From contig JAVXUO010002513.1 in assembly GCA_033065855.1 (NCBI GenBank), forward strand, positions 248,001-312,000: DNA of 64,000 nucleotides, in the 5' to 3' direction. A model generated the notes under the pieces. The model did not search any database. It was not told where the DNA came from and saw only the letters and a list, made by a program, of their open reading frames with translations. Each line of letters starts with the position of its first letter. Within the stretch, counting starts at the first letter, position 1. A program made the translations under genes and the position numbers. Positions 46,054 to 57,607 of the stretch are shown piece after piece. This DNA is from Escallonia rubra. Lineage: Eukaryota > Streptophyta > Magnoliopsida > Escalloniales > Escalloniaceae.

Positions 46054-47389
46054 TCAACTAGAATAGGGGGTCTCCTCTTTTGTTCTAGTAGTTTCCTTCC
46101 TTTTCCATATCATTGTAGGTTTCTTGTAACAGCTATTCACCTGATGTCCAAACACATTGCAATGGGTGCATTTTACAGGTAACCATTCATACTCCACTTT
46201 TTGTTCCATGATGTGTCCATTTGGTCCTTTTAATGGGATTACTTCAGGTAACTTTGCATCCACATTGACTTCAACACAAATTCGAGCATAGTTCAATCTC
46301 TCTTTTTTTGCAGTCATACTGTCCATGAACATTGGTTTTCCAACTGAACTTGCTATTCTACTTAACATGTGAGTAGACCAAAATTGTAAGGGCAGATTCT
46401 GTAGTTTTATACAAACAGGGACCTGACTCAGTCCTTCCTTATCCAAAGACAATTCTGGATTCCACGGCTTGTTACTAAAGAACCATGGCCCTTGTTCTGT
46501 CACCTGGTCTTTTGCAACATGATTATCAAATTTCACCACAAAGATTCCAAGTTTGATAATGCTTAGTGATAAAGTTCCAAACCTACTCCATCGTTTCTCT
46601 ATGAAATTCTTCATAACATGGTGCGGGGGTCTAGCCCCCAACACGTATATAATTAACGAATGTTTCCAAGCTTGAACTTCCTCCTCCACATCCTCCTGGG
46701 TATATTCCACACCATTTTTCCCTGATACTTCTTGGGGTGGGACAAAATCCAGTCGGTTTTCAGATACAAATTCACGATTTGGACGAAGAATAGTAGCATA
46801 AGATTTCTTTTGATTTATACTTGGTACGATCTCCGTTTCTTTTGCAACTTCTCTATTTTTTGAAGGCAAAGTCAAAGAGCATTACCTAATTTTCTCCATT
46901 CCTACGTGGCTGAGTGACGTGGCCATGACTTTCTTCAATCTCGTGAGGAACACGCGCTTCTCTCTGTCGAGGAGTTGATTTAACCGTCGTCTTGGTTTCT
47001 ACATTTCGAACCAAATTACTGCACTCATTAATTTGTATGTTTGCCGACACCATCAGATCTTGATTCTTAATGAGATCATTATGATCTACTTCATTAATAC
47101 GAATATTTTCTCGCAATTTTTTGTTTTCCCGTTGCATTTCTTCAAGTTGAAGCATGAGTTTACCAACAACATCACTTTGTTCGTGATCTACATCCGAATA
47201 TGAACTCGATGCCATTCCTTTCACTATATTGTTGCTTGCTATCTTTATTTTTCCCGGTCGCAAATCTCCAACATCAATAAAATCTTCCGACCCTAGCAAA
47301 ATTGTCATTTTTGCGGTGGTTGGTGATTTATCACTTGTCATGTTGGAATCATAGATTTGTTGCCAATCTTTGCTGACGAACTCTTTCAC
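46054..47389 (-). pseudogene. LINE ORF1 remnant (DUF4283, CCHC knuckle)
   Basis: 47389-46886 has a coiled-coil-like stretch (LMLQLEEMQRENKKLRENIR). 46875-46054 has the DUF4283 domain (SLIIYVLGARPPHHVMKNFI, WFFSNKPWNPELSL, QVPVCIKLQNLPLQFWS) and one zinc knuckle near 46160. The two blocks are in different frames. RNA-binding partner of the LINE. Confidence 0.8.
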
Positions 47390-47539
47390 AAATGGATTCT
47401 TCGGTGGTCCTCGCTGCTGTGATGATCGTCAAATCAAGGTTGCCGGAGGCATTCCAGTTATGAGTTTCTTAGAGAGAAGTCAGAGATTCTCTCTCTAAAA
47501 TTGTTTCTTTCCAGCTTCAACATTATTAGATCGTACATT

Positions 47540-49639
47540 GTTATATGAAATAAGGTAAATATCGTCAAAGAACAGTATGTATTAAGAAAGCTACATCATT
47601 TACAACTACAAGTATCATCCACAGTAACAAGAACAATAAATGAAATACTCAGATATTTGCAGTGCTATATATATTCCAATAGTACCAGTTAACGCGAAGC
47701 TTCGCAGAAACCACTAAGCTAAATGCTGTTAGATTTGTATCTCACCACCAATCTGCGAGTCTTGAACAGCTTCTTAGGAACCATCAATCTCTATTTAACC
47801 ATTGCTGAAGATTCATGTCTCCCCCCAAACTATCAAATGGAAAATTTAAATCATTGGCAAGCAACCACATAAATTTTCAATTGAAAAGTTCATTTTTGTC
47901 ATACATAATTAAAGAAAGACCAAGAACAGCTGCCCTGCAATTCGAATTATAATAGAGCAAAAGAAAAAATATAACTAAAACAGATCTGCATATGTACATA
48001 CCCGTGTCCATAGTATTTTGGCGTAAAGGTAGTGCGGATTTTGGGTCGGCACAACTAGCCTTTGTCGAATGTGGTCACAGCTAGCCTTTGCCAGATGTGG
48101 GTTTGGACAACAATGTTTTTTATTACGGCTACACACAAAACTGCGCGGTACTACGAGGTTCTTGTTGGAGATGATTGTGGCGATGATGGTCGTCAAAACC
48201 AGAGATGAAAGAGAAGACCGAAAATGAAAGAGAAAGATAATGAAACAAACTTGACACAGAGAAATGAAAATGAAACTGGTAGGCGAGCATTTCAATTTTT
48301 TCCTTGAAATTTTGAATTTCAACTTTCATCTGTAAACCATGGTTAGCCCTGATTAAGATTAAATATCCAGGTGGATATATGGCCCACAACTAGCCAACCT
48401 TGCTTAGTTGGCACTAAATTACTGGTAGTCTAACACCACATAGGCTGATGACGTGGTGTTAGACAACCACCAAATATTTTCTCGTCTCTTTGGTATTTGC
48501 CATGCAAAACACTTTGGATAATTCTTAACATTTTTCCGACTAACCAATCTGAAGAACTTGATACTAGATGTTTATACTTCTAATAATGAAAGTCCTCTTG
48601 GTTTGACCTTTCTAGTTGATGCATCACCATTGTTGCACACGTTTAGTCTGCATGCATATGTAACAACTAATTGGTTCTGCATCATTGTAATTTTTTCCTT
48701 TTGATTATCATGTGTTGTTTATAGTGTTTATTACTCCCTCCATCTCAAAATAATTGATCGGTTTTTCTTTTTTAGCTGTCCCAAATTCTTGCTCCTTGTC
48801 TAAGTATGGCAAAGTTTGTGTGCTCAATTTTTACAGTTGCCCTTTTCTATATTTTCTTATTCTCTTTCTCTCTCCTTACGTACTCATTTTCTCCTCTCTC
48901 TACTCGTCTCTTTCCTCTCTCTTCTCTATTGATCTCTTCTTTTTTTCCCCTTCCTCAACCACCACTCGACCTCTATCAACGATGTTCGTGGCACCGCTAT
49001 TTTAGTCAACCACTAACACCTTTATCTCTGATCAGAACCACCGTAATTTGCTACCCTCATTGTCAACGCCTCCACCACTCACTTCCATCCCCACCACAAA
49101 CCTAGTATCCTCATTGACAATAACCAAATTAACATTAAACCTCATTTTGTACGATCCGACCACCTCCAACTCATGCGGTAATCACAGGCCACCAGTAACT
49201 TGATAGATCGGCCAAAGAACCCGCAATTACACAGTGGTAGCTGGGCACTAAGGCGTTGGAATAGGTGCATCTGAGCGACCATTAGGCACTTTCAGACGCT
49301 AGGTGTGGTTGCACCTAGCATCATCAGATTTAGTGTGACTAAGGCTTGAATGGGGCGTTCGATGAGGCGTAAGGCAAGATTGAGGCGTAAGGCGTGAATG
49401 AGGCACTGAAAAGCGTGAATGAGGCAATGTAGAACTAATGTTATTTGAGAACTTCTTCGATGGGTTACACTCAATTCCTGTTTTTAATGCAATTGAGCAA
49501 AGAATGATTGATGTTGTATGTGTGTTTGATTCACATAAACTTATTTATTGTATCTATGATTTGAGATGAAAATTTTGATTTTGAGAATAATAGTGGAAAG
49601 GGTTAACTACAAAATCGACTCCTATAATATACACGGTTT
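47540..49639. other. Unassigned intergenic sequence with MITE-like scraps
   Basis: No host gene recognised. At 48733 ACTCCCTCCATCTCAAAATA resembles one end of a Stowaway-type MITE, but no partner end was found. A 13-bp inverted repeat (AACTACAAAATCG, 49605-49617, and its complement at 49634-49647) resembles an element terminus. Short repeats GCGTGAATGAGGCA occur at 49330-49425. Confidence 0.4.
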
Positions 49640-50455
49640 TGTAGTTTACTAACTATTGGCATCCAAGAAACAAGATACAGTGGCGCAATCATCAGTCGAA
49701 GCAGGATATTTAGCAGGAGCAATATGTGCAAGTCAAGCAATATGGCTTAGAAGAATTTTTGAAGATATAGGTGAAATTCAAAAAGAGCCTACAAAATTTT
49801 TCTGCAACAACAATTCAGCAATTCCTATGACAAAAAATCATGTATTTCATATAAGGACAAAGCATATAGCAGTCAAATAAAATTATTTGTGAGATGCTAC
49901 GAATCATAAAGAAATCGAATTCAAATACTGTAGGACAGAAGAACAAGTTGCATACATCTTCACCAAAGCACTTTTGAGATTTAAGCTTGAGCTACTCCGA
50001 GGCATGCTTCTCTGAAAAGTGCATTAAGGAGGAGTGTTAAAACTAATGCACTCTTTCTTCACAACTAAGGAAAATAATCTGGAATTCTCCGGCAAAGGCA
50101 AGTCGGTTCAAGCAGAATACACCAGCAAGGAGAGAACTTAGCAATGAAGATAATAGTCTGAAGATAATAGTCTTGGTCAAAGTCTCTAGCTAAAATGAAA
50201 GCTGACTGGTTGAAGGGTTTCCAGAAGACTTCTTCACTTTGAAGACTTTAGAAGCAAATTGGTATGCTGCTACTCATAGTCGGTTAGAGAGAGTGGGTTC
50301 TAAAGTCTATAAATAGACAGACATGTTTCATTTTGTGAAAGAAGAGAACTAGCTACAATAGAAGCTAGCCTTGTACTATTCTGAAAACAAAGAGCTCCAT
50401 TTATTCATTATCTTCAATATCCTTTTTTTTGTCTAAAACTATCTCAATTCCAACA
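49640..50455 (+). mobile_element. 3' end of a Ty1/copia LTR retrotransposon (fossil)
   Basis: RNase H end signatures (AQSSVEAGYLAGAICASQAI, FFCNNNSAI, HIRTKHIAVK, YIFTKALL) are followed by a polypurine tract (AAGGAGGAG) and a 3' LTR. Only this 3' portion is present; the rest of the element is not seen upstream. Broken, with a few breaks; old. Confidence 0.85.
50035..50455 (+). repeat. Copia 3' LTR
   Basis: Starts TGTTAAAACTAATGCAC right after the polypurine tract and ends CAATTCCAACA (TGTT...AACA), 421 bp. TATAAATAG at about 50309-50317 is its promoter. Homology with the peroxidase spacer resumes at the very next base (50456). Confidence 0.8.
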
Positions 50456-50683
50456 GTGATATGTTACCTACATCCTATACTAGTTTAATCTAAATTTTTA
50501 GGTCCAAAGACACGAAAGGTGGGAGTGTGTTCATGTTGTGTATCGAATGTTCAAGTGGCCTCCATGGAAAAAAGCAAGTGAACCAGACCCTAAATCCCTA
50601 AACCCTATACCTTAAACCCTAATGTTCAATAACCAGTTGACACTACTTTGGTCATCTTTTAGTAAGTTTCAAGTTTGTTATAT

Positions 50684-51851
50684 GGGTTAATTACTCACGG
50701 CACCCCTGAGGTTTGCCCTAAATTACACACGGACCCGCCTATCTTTGTAAATTACACTTCGCTCCTAAAATCTAGCTTTCTTTAACGATGTTAACGGCTG
50801 GACATAAAAAGACATTTATGCCCTTGTATATAAGTACACAATGTCTCTGCATTATATTCTCTGCATTTCCCCTTCCCCGTCCCCGTGGTTGTGCAATTGC
50901 GATTGGTGGAGGTTGGGCATTTGGTGGCAGGGCACGGCGGCCGTGGGTGGGTCGATTGATGGGTTATCGATTGGCGGTCGTTGGTTGCCCTCGGCGGCGG
51001 CGTGGATGGACGACAAGCAGTAGTGGCGGGACTGGACCGACATCGGCCGTAGGTAGCCCTCGGCGTGCGAGATTATATATGTGTGTTTTATAGCCTTTGG
51101 GAATGGGGATCGGTTGCCGCTGTGGTTGTCGGTGTGCTGATGTCGGTTGTGGATGGGTATTGGGTGGGCGACTGATTTAGGTAGCCGAAGGTGTCGCCTG
51201 TAATGGCCCTTGGTGAGGTTAGCGGCCTTGGGTGCGCCGGTGTGGTTATGGGTGGTCGTAGTTTATCTTCGTGGGGAGGTGGTGGCCAGTAGTGGTGGGT
51301 CGTGGTGATGGGGAGAGTTGATTGGCAGGGACAGTGGGTGTTGCTGGCGGTGTGGGTCTTGGGTGGGTGGTTTTTGTTGGGAGGTAGAGGTCGGCATGGT
51401 GGATTGGCGTGATGAGTAGATACGCAAGGGCAGTGGGTGATGCCGGGATGTCGTCGGAGGTGTGTCGGAAGGTGTCCCCGGAGGTGATGGATGGTGATGT
51501 GTGAAATGAAAGCAGCCAGCAACCCCGTTTGTTCCTGCATTATTGGTTGTACAGTGTGAAGTTTTGGTTGTACAACATGCATTGTTGGCTATACAACATC
51601 ACTGTTGGTAAAAGTTAAAAATATATATATATAACAGAAGAAGAAGAAAAACCTAAAGAGCATGGGGGGTTTTATTCAAGAAAGGGAGGGTAGTTTGGGG
51701 ATGAAAAAATAAAAAAGTAAAGTGTCAGGGAATCTGTAGGGCTCCGTGAAATGCGAGTACAAACCTGGGGGAGCGGAGTGTAATTTACAAAGATAAGCGG
51801 GTCCGTGTGTAATTTAGGGCAAACCTCAGGGGTTCCGTGAGTAATTAACCC
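50684..51851. mobile_element. Non-autonomous Mutator-like element (MULE), 1168 bp
   Basis: Terminal inverted repeats start GGGTTAATTACTCACGG and stay similar for about 80 bp (CCCTGAGGTTTGCCCTAAAT inside). An exact 9-bp duplication TTGTTATAT flanks it (50675-50683 and 51852-51860), diagnostic of Mutator. The interior is much more GC-rich than its surroundings (50870-51500), as in elements that took up foreign gene sequence, but no captured protein is recognisable. A small repeat GGTTGTACAACAT lies near the right end. Confidence 0.92.
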
Positions 51852-52008
51852 TTGTTATATTTGGGTGAGGAGCTCTCGCTCAAAATTAGTGACAACCAAG
51901 CGAGTTTACTATACCCAAACAAAATTTGAACCTTTGCAGTAGGAACCAAGTCTGGCTGTTGTTTCATTTTTGCTTGATTGTTAAGCTATTACTGATTGTC
52001 ACCATGAA

Positions 52009-55000
52009 CACCACAAGAAACTATGTATTTTGCGACGGAGTTTTAGCGACGGAAGGTTTTCCGTCGCTAAACATGTCTTTAAGCGACGGAATATCCCGTC
52101 GTTAAAAATCCGTTGCAAAATACTATTACCGACGGAAGACACCGTCGGTAAAAGTATTTTGCAACGGATTTTTAACGGCGGACTTTTAGCGACGGAATTA
52201 CCGTCGCTAAATATTTTTTATAAAATTAGTAATTTTGAGTTTTTTTTAAAAATTATTTAAACGACGGAATAAAACCGTCGCTAAAAAGTCTGTCGCAAAA
52301 AGTCTTTATAATAAGACATTCACCGACGGAGTTTTAGCGACGGTGTTATTCCGTCGCTAAAGATCCTCCATTTAAAAACAGATCTGGTTTCTTTCTCTCT
52401 CCCCGTTCTCTCTCTGAAATTCTGCTCTCACCCACCCACCGCCGTTCTCACCTCCGGCGACCCTTCTCTACGGCGACCCAGCTCCGGCGACACTCCCGTC
52501 CCCCACCCGACGCCGTGCCACCAAGCCTTGCACTCCGGTCGTGCCACAAAGTCCTCCACTGTCGCCGCGCAACGAAACCCACCACTGCCGCTGCACCACC
52601 AACGCCGCCGCCGCCGTACCCACCTCGAGATTTGTATGTCAATTGCCCTAAATTATCTGAATTTTTTGTTAATTTGTCTTCAATTTAGGTTACATGCCCT
52701 AAATTATCTGAATTATTTAGATTTGTATGTCAATTTAGGTTCAATTTTTTGTTAATTTGTCAATTGCCCTAAATTATCTGAATTATTTATGATGTCATTC
52801 ACTTTGGGCTAAGCACTTTGAGAGGTATAAGAAGGGTATCAAATGCCCCATGGCTAACCATGGGAACATCACTATTTGTAGAACTTCTTCTTTCTCCATG
52901 GACAGGATGAAGGAAGAAGGGTTTTCTTTTTTTGGTCTTTCAAAGTACTCAATGCAGCAAGAAGAAGTATTATAATGGAGATGGTTAGAGCTCGGCAGAA
53001 AACAAAACGAATTGAGTGGCTACAAACTGCCAGCCAAGTTCGACTGCCATTCGGCACCACCGACAATAAATAAATTAATTGGATTGAAAAATCCACCACC
53101 TCTGGTTTGAACTTATCTAGAAACTCAATTCTCATACCACATAAAAAAACATGCAAAAATGTGAGAACGGTAGAAAGGACAATAAAATAATGACGATAGC
53201 AACATGATCTTTGCATTCTAGCGCCAGCATCACGAGGAACGAATTAAATCATCTGTAAACGAATATCTTCTTGTACCCCTGCAACCTTGCAAAGCTACGA
53301 CTCTGCTGAGACTGCCTTTTCCGCACAACTCAGTAATCTCCACTAGCATGCACACAACAGCACTACACATCTGCCATGGACATGCAATCAACCAGCAGAG
53401 CCACCCATGGACTTGCAATCAACATGGCAAAATAACCCTTCAACAACTTGTTCTCATCAGCACAACAATGAGACAGCTCTGGCCACTGCACACGAAACCT
53501 GGCAAACGGTTACCTGCGGGTAACCCGTCGTGTGTACGGCTCTGACCATTGCACCTTGCCTTATCTGTTCTATCATCATTTTTGAAGAATTCAAACTCCT
53601 CGAAAACCGGTTCTCATCATCCTAAGTGTTTAACCCGCGGGTATTCCCGCGCCCACCCGCTTTTACCCAACTAGTGTGGGTACGAGTAACGTACTCCCAA
53701 ATTTACCGGTAAACAAATTAAATGCCTGTACCCAGTTTTTTAGCTCGGGGCCGGTCTAACCACAGGTCATGGGTAGGCTTTGCCAGGAGACGAGTCAGGT
53801 AGTGAAAAATATCTCTCATCCCATAATCTCGGATAACAAGAACAAATCAGGTTATCTAGTATAGGGAGCTAGGATTCCCCCACCGTATACTCTGGATTTC
53901 ATTGCGAAGTTACCGAATTTATGAGCAGTTTTTAGTTTTCCTTTATAAAAATCCTTGTTAACTATGCACATTGCGAAGTTACCGAATTTATGGAATTTAG
54001 AAATGTTTTGCCTATTAGGTTGATGAACAGCACTTGTAAGATATCATGTGAAGTATAAAGAATCGGAAGCGTAGAAGCCGACACTAATACAAAGACCCAT
54101 ATGCCCCGACGGCGGACACTAATACACTGTATGGACACTTAGCATGCCTAGCTTGTTACAGTCATGGATCATGATTAATCCGAGTCCCTTCCCAATGACT
54201 TAGTCAGAACATCCGCAAGTTTATTCGTGACATAGGTGGCTATTTGGGTGGTGAAATGATGATGTGCGTAGTTGAGATTTTTGTGGTAGTCATTTTAGCT
54301 ACAACTCACTGTGGATTTTTTTTTTAGCATCACTTTAACATAATTTGATAGATTTAATTCAGCTATGAAATTGATGCTCGTCGATTGAATAATCATCGAT
54401 TGGTTTTTCATGTTAAAGTACCTAGGTTAAATAGCTTCTGCTTCGGTGAACAGGGACGTTTCAGTCAACAGGCACTTCTTCAAGGTCATGATGCCTGGTT
54501 TTCATACAGAACTTGTATGTCATCCCGCTTTCTCTATGTTTTCGTGTGTGTTAAAAGTTTTATCTTTGGTTAAAAACTTACATGTCTTACTGTATTATGA
54601 ATATGTTAGGCCATACCGGTAGCATTTTGGCGATTGCTTACCACATTGAGATTTGAAGCAACTTTAACCAGCCGCAAGGGGTCATGGCTTGTTAAATTGA
54701 AGAAGAAGGTTGGCCAAGAGGTTCTTTGCTTCGAAGAGGGTTGGAACGAATTCGTGCAACAACATGACCTCCATCTAGGAGACTTTGTAGTCTTTCAACA
54801 CATGGGGCAAATGCGTTTTCAAGTCAGCGTGTTTGATCAAAGCACTTGTGAAAAGCCTTTCTCCCAATGTTGAACTCTGAGGCGTAATTAGACAATATTT
54901 TAAATTAATCGCATCGGATATGTACATTTTGAACAATGTTGTGAACATTGACTATTTGTTTGATAATTTTAGGTTGTTAATTGTGATTATTGATCGATGA

Positions 55001-55451
55001 TTTTTTAATCGATGATTTTAGATTGTTAATCGTGCATTTGATATATTGAGATTGTTGACGGTGGATGGACCCAATTAATTTGAATTTTTTATTACAGGTT
55101 TAGGCATTAAAAAATTAAAAAAACAATTAAAAAATGACTTTAACTTTTAGCGACGGATTAATTCCGTCGCTAAACATTTTATCCCGTCGCTAATTTCGTA
55201 AAAAAGAAAATAAATTAAAGTACGTAAAACAGAATTAGCGACGGATATTCCGTCGCTCATTCAGAAATAAATCCCTCGCCAAACGTTTATTAGACGACGG
55301 ATTTTATAGTTCCGTCGCAAAACTTTTAGCAACGGCCTGTTATACGAGGGACTTTTAGCGACGGTAATTCCGTCGCTAAAAGTTTTCGCGACGGAATATA
55401 GGCCTTTAGGGACGGGGAAATCCGTCGCTGAAGGCATTATTCCTTGTAGTG
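52009..55451. mobile_element. CACTA (En/Spm) element, 3.4 kb, non-autonomous, with a captured B3 fragment
   Basis: Ends CACCACAAGAAA and, reversed, CACTACAAGGAA; 3-bp duplication GAA at 52006-52008 and 55452-55454. Both subterminal zones (52030-52365 and 55145-55435) are packed with GCGACGGA/TCCGTCGC motifs in both orientations, the presumed transposase-binding arrays of this family. No transposase is seen. The interior has TTATCTGAATT-type repeats (52640-52790), a CGGGTA/TACCCG-rich patch (53500-53760), a 24-bp direct repeat (ATTGCGAAGTTACCGAATTT at 53901 and 53970) and the B3 fragment. Confidence 0.92.
54634..54873 (+). pseudogene. B3 DNA-binding domain fragment inside the CACTA element
   Basis: Open frame of 79 codons reading RFEATLTSRKGSWLVKLKKK, LCFEEGWNEFVQQHDLHLGD and FVVFQHMGQMRFQVSVFDQS, then TCEKPF. 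This is the C-terminal two thirds of a REM/VRN1-type B3 domain, including the W, EGW and GD signatures. The family binds DNA in plant nuclei. The first strands of the domain and the rest of the gene are missing, and no stop interrupts the fragment. It sits in the centre of a CACTA with intact ends, so it was most likely captured. Whether it is expressed is unknown. Confidence 0.75.
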
Positions 55452-55979
55452 GAATGACTTACCCCCAAACTTGATATTACTCTATATTATTTTTGGTTTA
55501 TTTTTTTCTTAAAAGTTTGATGGATACAACAAGAAGAACCCTTGCAAATTACAAGAAAAGGGCTCTTTAGCGACAGATACAAATCTGTCACTAAAAGTCA
55601 CATTTACTGACAGACAACCTCATTTGTAGAGATCCATTGGTAAATATTTTTACCGATGAAAAACTCTGTCACTAAAAAATTTTATCGACGGATATTTCGT
55701 CTCTAAAGAATTTTAATAATTTCGATGGTTATTATTATTCACTTATTTAATGATATTAATAATATTCTTTATCAGAATCCTAGAGTGTCCGACGAAAACG
55801 AAGATCGACATCCTTGTAAAGGGTCGCTTATTTGAGCCACTGCTCTACTGGAAGGATTAGGATACCGGGACGATGGAGGCCTTGTGAGAGGAGTGGCTAG
55901 TATGGTTTTCCTTTTTGTCAGCTAATATTTGTTTAATTAGTACTTTATATTTAAATTAATCGTACTGATTCTGTAATTG

Positions 55980-57607
55980 GATGCCTTGCAGGAGGGGTTT
56001 CGAGTTTGAGTTGCCTAAGTAGCAGGCATTGGGGCGGAAGGGCCTTTTTTGCCTACATCACCAAAAACTATCGGCAATGGCTACACGACACACGAGAGCA
56101 GACGAGGAAGTTGCTGCCAAAGAGTGCTCTGATGGACGAGTGGAAGAGGTATCCCTCTCAATGGATCTGACCATCTGTATGGAGACATATGGTTGATAGG
56201 TGGATCACTGATCTAGCTTGGGAGTCAAAGAGTAAGAGTGTGAGGGAGAACATACAGGATCGAGATCCTTGCACATGCACTGGGGCCAGGGGGTCGGTGC
56301 CTCACGACGTCGTCCGACATAGGAATGCGGTTGAGCACCCGAACATGGAGAAGGATGAGGTTTGTGCTTTGATGTACACGATGTTGTACGTGAGGAAGAA
56401 GGATAAGGATAATGCACATCGGGCGGGGGACTTTGTTTCAGATATTTTATGACAAGCCGATGTAAGTTACAAATTGATTTGTTTATAGTTAAAATTTCGG
56501 CTATGTATTCGATGTTTGTTGCCTTAATGTCTTAAATATCAAATCACAGTTTTGCAGGTCTCGTATGCACAGACCAGGAGGGGGTCTAGGCATTCGGAGA
56601 GCCATTAGTATCCACGAGTATAAGTACGAGTACCGAGGGACTGAAGCGGTGGCTGGATACACCAGGGGTCGTATATAGGCCGAAAAGGCACGTACGCGAC
56701 CTACCCAGCACGATTGTACGTGCCATGATAGTAGCGTCCCCACCCCCTGCTGCCCCTCGACAGATGTAGACACCGACTGTGGAGCGACGGTTAAACCCGA
56801 ATGATAGTCATCGCATTGCTGAGGAGGTGTTCAAGATGATCGGTTGAGGATCAGGTACAAAATAATTATTTTATAAAGTCATTATATACATAAACTAAAC
56901 ACTATATATAATTTTTATCAAGATTAATGCATCCGTGCCTTTACATGCATGGCACTATTGCTGGACATACTGAGCCAGATCCGGATGTCAGTACTAGGGG
57001 TGAGCATTTAAACCGTTCAAACCAATCCAACCAGTCAAACCGAACCGACCAAACCGGCTGATCAGAAACCGATTTAAAGAAACAAATGGTTTGGTTTTTT
57101 TTTTACCAAACCGATGTTCGGTTCGGTTTGGTTTTTTCGAAACCGTTCTAAACCGAACCAAACCGAACCTATATATATCTAATTAAAAATTTATAAATCT
57201 TTATCTAATCCTAGTCATTATTTAATTTTTGCTATACTTATTATCTAACCACCACATATATGTGTAAACTCTATCTAATTTCAATAGGTAGGCTCTAAAA
57301 AATTAGTTATTATGTGCATAAATAATGCTAAATAATCAATATTTAGGCCCAAAAAAATCCAAAAATTAATTACTAATCCAAACCGGTCAATCCGTTCAAA
57401 CCAATCCGTTTGATCCGTCGAAACCTTTGAAACCGGACCGGTGATACCAAATCGTAAACTACGGTTTATTTTTTTTCAAGATTGTGGTCGGTTCCTTTAC
57501 ATGCAGCCACTATTGCTGGACCAACCGAACCGTGCTCATGTCTAGTCAGTACCCCCGTGGATGAGGATGACAAACAGGATCCAGATCCCGGCCTTGACGA
57601 GCCCTAA
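55980..57607 (+). pseudogene. CACTA transposase-family (PTTA-like) gene remnant
   Basis: Readable blocks: ITKNYRQWLHDTREQTRKLL near 56057-56130, MDEWKRYPSQW, then after a stop WITDLAWESKSKSVREN and HPNMEKDEVCALMYTMLYVR (56189-56452), the spacing typical of the second protein of plant CACTA elements. A stop at 56450 precedes QAD and a GT-AG gap (56463-56557) leading to VSYAQTRRGSRHSESH. The C-terminal acidic end (GHTEPDPDVS, then VDEDDKQDPDPGLDEP-stop at 57607) is split by the hAT insertion. At least three lesions in addition to the insertion. Family assignment is by motif memory and moderately sure. Confidence 0.55.
56995..57544. mobile_element. hAT-type MITE, 550 bp, nested in the CACTA
   Basis: Ends TAGGGGTGAGCA and, reversed, TAGACATGAGCA; exact 8-bp duplication GTCAGTAC at 56987-56994 and 57545-57552, diagnostic of hAT. 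The interior is built of AACCGAACC-type repeats on both strands, common in plant hAT MITEs. Non-coding. It interrupts the C-terminal coding end of the CACTA gene, so it arrived later than that element. Confidence 0.92.

Larger units (their letters stand above)
42001..47525 (-). mobile_element. Full-length L1-type LINE, minus strand, with 14-bp target duplication
   Basis: Flanked by TTAGATCGTACATT at 41987-42000 and 47526-47539, so the boundaries are firm: 5.5 kb with a very short A tail (T run at 42001-42005). In transcription order: leader (47525-47390); ORF1 blocks 47389-46886 (Glu-rich helix), 46875-46054 (DUF4283 and knuckle CTHCNVFGHQVNSC) and 46037-45804; ORF2 with AP endonuclease (45807-45004), RT with FADD (43721-43732) and zf-RVT domain (42815-42300). 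There is no RNase H domain, unlike the other LINEs here. ORF1 and ORF2 are each split over several frames, so the copy is inactive, but domain order and ends are complete. Confidence 0.9.

Noticed and set aside
48733-48760. Stowaway MITE
   Set aside because: Only one terminus-like sequence is present; no opposite end or TA duplication could be paired.
50788-51582. Frames of 101 and 164 codons inside the MULE
   Set aside because: Low-complexity Gly/Arg and Thr/Pro/His translations of GC-rich non-coding interior; no domain recognised.
52872-53545. Possible genes in the CACTA interior before the B3 piece
   Set aside because: Frames of 60-114 codons with no domain; consistent with non-coding filler.
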